The position numbers and the translations under genes were made by a program. The notes below the pieces were generated by a model. That model had not been told where the DNA came from. It was given only the letters and a program-made list of their open reading frames with translations, and did not search any database. From Nocardioides panaciterrulae (GTDB lineage: Bacteria; Actinomycetota; Actinomycetes; Propionibacteriales; Nocardioidaceae): DNA of 64,000 nucleotides. Shown here piece by piece: positions 58,627-64,000 of this stretch (position 1 is the first letter of the stretch; every line of letters begins with the position of its first letter). The DNA lies in NCBI RefSeq assembly GCF_013409645.1, contig NZ_JACCBG010000001.1, positions 62,001-126,000 on the forward strand. Reading direction: 5' to 3'.

Positions 58627-60156
58627 TTGATCGATCCCGCCCTGTCCCGGCCGGCCCGCTCCTCGTCGTACGACCCGGCGGGCGACCGCGTCGCCACGGT
58701 CCTGCGCTCACCCCGGCTGCTGCGCCGGGAGCTGATCGCCGGCCTCGTCGTGGCCCTCGCGCTGATCCCCGAGGCCATCTCGTTCTCGGTCATCGCGGGC
58801 GTCGACCCCGAGGTCGGGCTGTTCGCCTCGTTCACGATGGCCTGCTCGATCGCCTTCCTCGGCGGCCGCCCGGCGATGATCTCGGCCGCGACGGGCTCCG
58901 TCGCGCTGGTGATCGCGCCGATGGTCCGCGAGCACGGCGAGCAGTACTTCATCGCCACCGTGATCCTCGCCGGCGTCTTCCAGGTGCTGCTCGGCCTGGC
59001 CGGCGTGGCGCGGCTGATGCGGTTCGTGCCGCGCTCGGTGATGGTCGGGTTCGTGAACGCCTTGGCGATCCTGATCTTCCTGGCCCAGGTGCCGCACCTC
59101 GTGCACGTGCCGTGGCTGGTCTACCCGGTCGTGGTGGTCGGGATCACGATGATCGTGCTGCTGCCGCGACTGACCACCGCCGTGCCCGCCCCGCTGGTCG
59201 CGATCGTCGTGGTCACCGCGGTGACGCTGCTCGCCGGCTGGGACCTGCCGAACGTGGGCGACGAGGGCGAGCTGCCGCACAGCCTCCCCACGCTGGGGAT
59301 CCCGCACGTGCCGGTCACGCTCGAGACGTTCAAGATCATCGCGCCCTACGCCCTGGGGATGGCGCTGGTCGGCCTGCTGGAGTCGCTGCTGACCGCCAAG
59401 CTGGTCGACGACATCACCGACACCCGCTCCCACACGAGCCGCGAGGCCTGGGGCCAGGGCTGCGCCAACGTCATCACCGGGTTCTTCGGCGGGATGGGCG
59501 GCTGCGCGATGATCGGCCAGACGATGATCAACGTGAAGGCCTCGGGGGCCCGGTCACGGATCTCGACGTTCTGCGCCGGGCTGTTCCTGCTCATCCTCGT
59601 GGTCGGCTTCGGCGACGTCGTGGGCCGGATCCCGATGGCCGCGCTGGTCGCGGTGATGGTCATGGTCTCGGTCGGCACCTTCGACTGGCACAGCATCCAG
59701 CCGGCCACGCTGCGCCGGATGCCGCGCAGCGAGACCATCGTGATGGTCGCGACCGTGGTCGTGGTGGTCGCCACCAGCAACCTGGCGATCGGCGTCGTGG
59801 TCGGCGTCCTGGTCGCGATGACGCTCTTCGCCCGCCGGGTCGCCCACCTCGCCGAGGTCTCCCGCGAGCTGGTCGAGGACCCCGACGGCGGGGTGCGCGC
59901 GGTCTACACGGTCACCGGCGAGCTGTTCTTCGCCTCCAGCAACGACCTCTACACCCAGTTCGAGTACGCCGCGGACCCCGACCGGGTGGTGATCGACCTC
60001 AGCGCGTCCCACGTGTGGGACGCCTCGACGGTCGCCGCGCTGGACAGCATCACCACCAAGTACGACCGCAAGGGCAAGACCGTGGAGATCCGCGGGCTCA
60101 ACGACGCGAGCTCGCGGATGCACGGCCGGCTCACCGGGCAGCTCGCGACGCACTGA
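58627..60156 (+). CDS. SulP family anion permease with STAS domain
   Basis: A 509-residue transporter from TTG 58627, chosen because GGAG lies about 9 bases upstream and nothing upstream looks like protein. About 10-12 membrane segments include AGLVVALALIPEAISFSVIAG, the SulP core motif, followed by SVMVGFVNALAILIFLAQ and GQGCANVITGFFGGMGGCAMIG. The C-terminal STAS domain (residues about 415-505) has VIDLSASHVWDASTVAALDS, a regulatory strand pair. Bicarbonate or sulfate are typical substrates of this family; which one applies here is unknown. Confidence 0.9.
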   Translation: MIDPALSRPARSSSYDPAGDRVATVLRSPRLLRRELIAGLVVALALIPEAISFSVIAGVDPEVGLFASFTMACSIAFLGGRPAMISAATGSVALVIAPMVREHGEQYFIATVILAGVFQVLLGLAGVARLMRFVPRSVMVGFVNALAILIFLAQVPHLVHVPWLVYPVVVVGITMIVLLPRLTTAVPAPLVAIVVVTAVTLLAGWDLPNVGDEGELPHSLPTLGIPHVPVTLETFKIIAPYALGMALVGLLESLLTAKLVDDITDTRSHTSREAWGQGCANVITGFFGGMGGCAMIGQTMINVKASGARSRISTFCAGLFLLILVVGFGDVVGRIPMAALVAVMVMVSVGTFDWHSIQPATLRRMPRSETIVMVATVVVVVATSNLAIGVVVGVLVAMTLFARRVAHLAEVSRELVEDPDGGVRAVYTVTGELFFASSNDLYTQFEYAADPDRVVIDLSASHVWDASTVAALDSITTKYDRKGKTVEIRGLNDASSRMHGRLTGQLATH

Positions 60157-60199
60157 CCGGCTCCGGGGGCCGTCCGGGGCCCGGGGCTAGGCTGCCGGC

Positions 60200-60535
60200 G
60201 TGTGGTCCCTCCGGTCGGAGAACTCGATCCTGTCGATCTGCTCCCAGGACTCGGTGCTCTCGATCGGCTGCGCGGCCTCGGTCGCCTCGGTCGCGAGCGT
60301 CGGCTCCTTCGCCTCGGTGGGGTCGATCGGGTCGGCGATGTCGGCCGCCTCGCTGCTGTCCTACCAGTGCCGGGGCTCGGCCCTGTCCCACCAGTGCGAC
60401 GGGTCCGTGCTCTCGAGTCAGTCCCGCCACGGGTTCCGCGACCGGCAGGCCACCGGCCGGGTGCCGGCCTGGTCGGTCGCCGGTGGCGTGCTGGCGATGC
60501 TCGCGGCGATCGCCGTGCACCGCGCCCGTCGGTAG
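60200..60535 (+). CDS. Serine-repeat small membrane-anchored protein
   Basis: A 111-residue protein starting GTG 60200. Residues about 5-75 are made of short repeats of the form S-(V/I/A)-L-S and S-V-(A/G)-S, with Ser roughly every three to five residues and repeated Ser-Leu-Ser ends, suggesting a small beta-solenoid. The C-terminus has one membrane helix (SVAGGVLAMLAAIAVHRARR). I have seen this serine-repeat pattern in unstudied actinobacterial proteins but know no function. The repeats are not low-complexity DNA, since codons vary. Confidence 0.6.
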   Translation: MWSLRSENSILSICSQDSVLSIGCAASVASVASVGSFASVGSIGSAMSAASLLSYQCRGSALSHQCDGSVLSSQSRHGFRDRQATGRVPAWSVAGGVLAMLAAIAVHRARR

Positions 60536-60596
60536 TCGCCCGCCTCTGCCCGCCTCCGCTCGCCTCCGTCGCCGTCGCGGGGACTCCGACTCCGGC

Positions 60597-61406
60597 TCAG
60601 CCCATCTGCATGCTCTGGCCAGAGGGCAGGTGCAGCCCGGGCAGCGCGTCCGGGGCGGCGATCAGGAGCACGCCGAGAGCCAGCAGCAGGCCGGCCGTGG
60701 TCAGGGTGACCGTCCGGCGCCAGGGGAGCGTCTTCTCGGCGGCGATGATGCCCGCGACCAGCGCCATCCAGGTGATGCTCATGATCCCGAGGGCGAACAG
60801 CGAGGCCATCAGCGCCCAGCAGCAGCCGACGCACCAGGCCCCGTTGCCGGCGCCCATCCGCAGCGCGCCGGTCGGGCCGCCGTGCCAGGAGCCGAGCAGC
60901 GCGCTCAGGGGGCTGCGGCACTTGGCCAGGCAGACGTCCTTGAGCGGGGTGAGCTCGTAGGCCGCGGCGACCACCAGGGTGGCGCCCGCGACCGCCCGGC
61001 CCGCGTGGTCCCAGGCCACGGTGTCGCCGGCGATCGCGACGGTGCCCCGCCCGACGAGGAAGGCCACCAGCCCGGCGCCGACCCAGGCGAGCAGGTACCC
61101 GCCGGCGAACAGCCAGGGTGCGGCACGGGAGGCGGCCTTGGTGACCTGGGTGTAGAGCGCGATCGTCGGGGCCACCGACGGGAACATCATCGCGGCCATC
61201 ATCACCACCCAGACGGTGAGGAACCAGCCGAGGCTGCCCAGGCTGGTCCAGGGCCCGTGGTCCATCCCGCGCATCTCCCGCGCCGTCCACACCCAGCCAG
61301 CGGCGGCGACCGCGAACAGCGCGAGGACCAGGCCGAGGCGGGCGCGCGCGGCGGCGTACGCCGGGTTCGGGCCGGCGTTCGGGGTGGGCCCGGCCGTCGA
61401 CCCCAT
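60597..61406 (-). CDS. DUF2182 integral membrane protein
   Basis: A 269-residue polytopic membrane protein. The signature VVMMAAMMFPSVAPTIALYTQ (a M-M-x-A-M-M-F-P run) and CVGCCWALMASLFALGIMSI match DUF2182, a predicted metal-binding membrane family of six or so helices. Its partner DUF1326 follows 6 bases downstream on the same strand. The pair is recurrent in actinobacteria and proteobacteria, but its biochemical role is not known to me. Confidence 0.88.
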   Translation of the reverse strand: MGSTAGPTPNAGPNPAYAAARARLGLVLALFAVAAAGWVWTAREMRGMDHGPWTSLGSLGWFLTVWVVMMAAMMFPSVAPTIALYTQVTKAASRAAPWLFAGGYLLAWVGAGLVAFLVGRGTVAIAGDTVAWDHAGRAVAGATLVVAAAYELTPLKDVCLAKCRSPLSALLGSWHGGPTGALRMGAGNGAWCVGCCWALMASLFALGIMSITWMALVAGIIAAEKTLPWRRTVTLTTAGLLLALGVLLIAAPDALPGLHLPSGQSMQMG

Positions 61407-61412
61407 CTCGGC

Positions 61413-62015
61413 TCAGGCGGCCCAGGTGAAGGTGGACGTGGACAGCCCGGTGCGGCCCTCGTAGGAGATGCCGAACGCGTCGATCCGGCTGCGCTTGGCC
61501 TCGGCCATCGTGAGATCGGAGGCGACCGGGTGGAACATGCCCTGGAAGCGCACCGGCTCGCCGGTCTCGACGCCGAACGGGACGACGTCCTCGATCTCGA
61601 AGTCGATGGTGTCGGCGACCCGGACGCTGTGCCGCAGCCCGTCGTCGCTCACCTCGATCCGGGCGCGCTCGACTCCGATGATCTCGCCCACCAGCGGCGC
61701 GAGGGCGCCCATCGGGCCGCCGAGCTGCCCGCCGAACACCTTCACGAGCCGGTCGAACTGCTCGTCGCTGGCCCCGTCGTCGACGTACACCCCGAGCCGC
61801 CAGTTGCCCTGCGTCATCACCTTGGGCGTGTCCGCGATCAGCGCGACCTTGCGGCCTGCGATGTCGGTGCCCTCGATGTCACCCTCACGGATGACGAAGA
61901 CGAGGGTCACCCGGCAGAAGTCGTAGGTCGCGCCGTGGTCGAACGACAGGTTGCACGGGCACATCAGCTCGCACGAGCAGGTCTCGACGTAGCTACCGGT
62001 CAGATTCCATGCCAT
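61413..62015 (-). CDS. DUF1326 family protein
   Basis: A 200-residue protein. The N-terminus LTGSYVETCSCELMCPCNLS shows the DUF1326 cysteine pattern, and the core has VALIADTPKVMTQGNWRLG, a characteristic strand. DUF1326 pairs with DUF2182, as here. The cluster of cysteines at the start suggests metal or thiol chemistry, but this is inference. ATG 62015. Confidence 0.9.
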   Translation of the reverse strand: MAWNLTGSYVETCSCELMCPCNLSFDHGATYDFCRVTLVFVIREGDIEGTDIAGRKVALIADTPKVMTQGNWRLGVYVDDGASDEQFDRLVKVFGGQLGGPMGALAPLVGEIIGVERARIEVSDDGLRHSVRVADTIDFEIEDVVPFGVETGEPVRFQGMFHPVASDLTMAEAKRSRIDAFGISYEGRTGLSTSTFTWAA

Positions 62016-62203
62016 CCCGGTCCCCTTCCCTGGGCCCTCTCATTCTTCGACCGCGGAATCGGCCCGTCAATCCACCAGACGGGCGATACGGCGGCCCCGG
62101 CTCGGCGACGAGCGGTGCCGAGGATCGGGACCGCGAGTCGCCGCTCCTCGACCCCGAACTTGTGGGACGCGCGACGCCGGGAACCGACCGTAGAGTCGAA
62201 GTC

Positions 62204-63064
62204 GTGGCACTGCTCCCACTCTGCTGGAGGTTCACCGGACGAGCCCGGCCTCGGCTGGTCGGTGAGCTCGCGATCGTCGCCGCGCTCCTCGTCTTCTACG
62301 GCCGGGTGCGATCCCTGGCCGCGGTCCGCCCGTCCGAGGCGGTCGCCCACGGCCGGGCGATCCTCGACGCCGAGGGGGCCGTGTCCCTGCGCGTCGAGGG
62401 CGCGGTGAACGGCTGGCTGACCGGTCAGGGACTGGTGCGCATGCTGGCGGTCGACTACTACCAGTTCCTCCACCTGAGCGTGGCGATGGGCGTGCTGGCG
62501 TTCTGCTACGTGCGTCGGCCGGCCCTCTACCGTCCGGCGCGGAACGCGCTGGTGCTCACGAACGTCGTCGCGCTGTTGGTGTTCGCCCTCTATCCCGCGG
62601 CGCCGCCTCGGCTGCTGCCGGGGGCCGGGTTCGTGGACTCGGTGGCCCGGGCGGGCTTCGGGACCACGCACGGGCCGATCCCCGCCGACCAGTACGGCGC
62701 GCTGCCGTCGCTCCATCTCGCCTGGGCCACCTGGGTGGCCGTCGTCGGCGTCGCCATGGTGCGCCGCTGGTGGGTGCGCGCTCTGCTGGTGGCGCATCCG
62801 TTGCTCACCGCGGTCGTGGTCGTGGTGACCGCCAACCACTACGTGGTCGACGTGGGCAGCGGGATGCTGCTCGGCCTCGTGGCGACCTGGGCGGTGGGGC
62901 TGCTGACGCCCGGCGCCACCCGCAGCGCCCGCGGGGCACCGAAGGAGGCCGCCCCCGCGGCGGCACGGCCGGCCCTGGCGGGTGCACCGGTGGGCGCACC
63001 AGCGGGCGTCCGCGCGAGTCCGGCAGGGGGGCCGGGCCCGGGAAACAGGTCCTCGCCCACGTAG
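62204..63064 (+). CDS. PAP2-superfamily membrane phosphatase-like protein
   Basis: A 286-residue membrane protein with five or six hydrophobic segments. The PAP2/inositol-phosphorylceramide-synthase-like core shows DQYGALPSLHLAWATWVAVV (C2 motif, S-L-H) and VTANHYVVDVGSGMLLGLVA (C3 motif, H-Y-x-x-D). The N-terminal part has RVEGAVNGWLTGQGLVR. Likely dephosphorylates or transfers a lipid phosphate on the outer face; substrate unknown. The start is GTG 62204, with TAGAGT (62191-62196) seven bases ahead, so probably leaderless. The C-terminal tail of about 45 residues is Pro/Ala-rich. Confidence 0.85.
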   Translation: MALLPLCWRFTGRARPRLVGELAIVAALLVFYGRVRSLAAVRPSEAVAHGRAILDAEGAVSLRVEGAVNGWLTGQGLVRMLAVDYYQFLHLSVAMGVLAFCYVRRPALYRPARNALVLTNVVALLVFALYPAAPPRLLPGAGFVDSVARAGFGTTHGPIPADQYGALPSLHLAWATWVAVVGVAMVRRWWVRALLVAHPLLTAVVVVVTANHYVVDVGSGMLLGLVATWAVGLLTPGATRSARGAPKEAAPAAARPALAGAPVGAPAGVRASPAGGPGPGNRSSPT

Positions 63065-63098
63065 TCCTGGTCGGCCCCGGACCGGGCGCCCGTGGTGC

Positions 63099-63545
63099 CT
63101 ACCGGCAGCCGACGCCCGGCCGGTGGGCGAACGTGTGGTAGCCCGATCCCTTCACCCGGAGGGTTGTGAAGAACCGGCTGCCGCACAGCTCCCGGGGCTT
63201 CGCCAGGTGCACGGTGACCCGGTAACGGGCGTAGTGGCCGTGGGCGCAGTCCGGCTTGCAGTCGTTGACGTGGGCGACGCCCTTGCCGACCGCTCGGCGC
63301 GCGTCCCAGGTGGTCCATCGCATGCCGGTGACGTACAACGACCCGTCGACGGAGGGGTTCAGCCGGCTCGGCCGGTAGGCGTGGGTGTCGACGCCGTACT
63401 GGGCGACGTACGTCGGCTGGCTCGCGGCCCGGACCAGGGTGTCGGCATGGTCGGGGGCAGAACTCTGGCAGCCGATCGCCGTGGCCACCGCGAGCAGCAG
63501 GCCGACCGGTGCTGCGAGCAGGTGGGGGGCGGGCGAGCTGCGCAT
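63099..63545 (-). CDS. Small putative lipoprotein of unknown function
   Basis: A 148-residue exported protein: signal segment ending AIGC (lipobox-like), then a compact domain with four cysteines (DCKPDCAHGHYARYRVTVHL, LCGSRFF and a final GVGCR), probably disulfide-linked. The FTTLRVKGSGYHTF strand suggests a beta-rich fold. No family recognised. It faces the PAP2 gene convergently with about 35 bases between. Confidence 0.65.
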   Translation of the reverse strand: MRSSPAPHLLAAPVGLLLAVATAIGCQSSAPDHADTLVRAASQPTYVAQYGVDTHAYRPSRLNPSVDGSLYVTGMRWTTWDARRAVGKGVAHVNDCKPDCAHGHYARYRVTVHLAKPRELCGSRFFTTLRVKGSGYHTFAHRPGVGCR

Positions 63546-63717
63546 GGCGGGGCTCCGATCCGGGCGGCGTGGCGCGTGCACGGGTCGTGAGCTCGCGGTG
63601 CGCCGGGGGGCCGGCGCCGTGTCTCCCGGCGGTGCTGTGCCGGACACTTCCGTTATACCCCGCCGGGCGCGTGACGGCAGGACCCATTTCGACTAGATCG
63701 CGGCCCGGCCCCTGATC

Positions 63718-63926
63718 CGCCGAGTCGGCGCTCGTTGACGCCGTGCGCACGCCGAGTCGGCGCTCGTTGACGCCGTGTTCCCGTGTGGAAGGTCAACCTG
63801 CGCCGACTCGGCGACCCGGGTGGAACGTCAACATGGGCCGACTCGGCGCAGGTTGACGCCGGGTTCCCGTGCGGAAGGAGGCCCGGCGGTCGCCCGACTC
63901 GGCGACCCGGGTGGAACGTCAACAGG
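63718..63926. repeat. Cluster of palindromic repeats near the right edge
   Basis: At least five copies of a CGCCGA-x-TCGGCG palindrome or close variants, starting near 63718, 63750, 63801, 63837 and 63891. The first two carry CTCGTTGACGCCGTG after the core; later ones carry flanking GTTGACG or GGAACGTCAAC in either orientation. A single matching copy occurs at 52331-52357. I see no gene in 63,546-64,000. Confidence 0.85.
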
Positions 63927-64000
63927 CCGCCTCGGTGGCGTGCAGGCGGCGCAGCCGTGGTCGCAGCTATCGCGACGATCACCGGTCTTGTCTGCGTGCA

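Noticed and set aside
63718-63926. A CRISPR array at the right edge
   Set aside because: Repeats vary in orientation and spacing and include flanks that also repeat; there are no unique spacers of constant length and no cas genes.
1-64000. tRNA or rRNA genes
   Set aside because: I saw no convincing cloverleaf or conserved rRNA sequence in the intergenic regions; an automated tRNA search would be needed to exclude them fully.

Overview
The window comes from a chromosome of very high GC content. Genes use GTG or TTG starts often, several appear leaderless, and the order trxB / sigM-like sigma factor / pseudokinase / murJ / CCA-adding enzyme / ino1 / PadR / class A PBP / rpsF-ssb-rpsR-rplI / dnaB is that of an actinobacterium. 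Gene content and a REP-like element between ssb and rpsR suggest a Nocardioides-like member of the Propionibacteriales; the species call is inference.

Region 1 (1-27,280) is conserved core. It holds a leftward envelope cluster (truncated trxB, anti-sigma-like protein, ECF sigma factor, pseudokinase, lipid II flippase MurJ, DUF6049 protein), a rightward CCA tRNA nucleotidyltransferase, an SRPBCC protein, a DUF559 endonuclease-like gene enclosed by inverted palindromic elements, ino1, a PadR regulator, a bifunctional PBP with a GT87-type glycosyltransferase, an alanine racemase-like protein with a FemAB-type transferase, endonuclease IV, the rpsF-ssb-rpsR-rplI operon, a MATE exporter and dnaB. 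dnaB carries a 137-residue mini-intein of the class 3 type in its P-loop.

Region 2 (27,281-48,618) is a 21.3-kb Tn7-like transposon. It is bounded by imperfect inverted ends with internal repeats and by a perfect 5-bp target duplication, ACTGA, whose last three bases are the dnaB stop codon. The transposition operon runs leftward: a small unknown gene, a TnsA-like PD-(D/E)XK protein, a DDE transposase (TnsB), an AAA+ ATPase (TnsC), an unrecognised 399-residue protein where a TniQ/TnsD-type target selector would be expected, a helix-turn-helix protein and another unknown. The cargo reads as a defence island: type III restriction-modification (mod, res), a TIGR02391 protein, a NERD protein, a CBASS-like operon (CD-NTase, Cap15-like beta-barrel membrane protein, a second membrane protein), a 50-residue acidic protein, a possible second nucleotidyltransferase-fold protein, a DNA-binding antitoxin-like protein, a serine/threonine kinase divergent from a RuvC-like protein, and an excisionase-like regulator divergent from a phosphoribosyltransferase-like protein.

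Region 3 (48,619-64,000) is core again: a methyltransferase, a RimK-type ATP-grasp ligase divergent from a retropepsin-like protease and an AstE/AspA-type deacylase, a secreted BNR-repeat protein with a lipoprotein, an FMN-dependent hydroxy-acid oxidase, a MerR regulator, release factor 3, a SulP transporter, a serine-repeat small protein, a DUF2182/DUF1326 pair, a PAP2 phosphatase and a small lipoprotein. A dispersed palindromic repeat family appears at 52.3 kb and as a cluster at 63.7-63.9 kb.

The most notable feature is the transposon: it appears to use the 3' end of dnaB as its attachment site, encodes no recognisable TniQ, and carries several defence-like cassettes. All family calls rest on reading motifs by eye; no database search was run.
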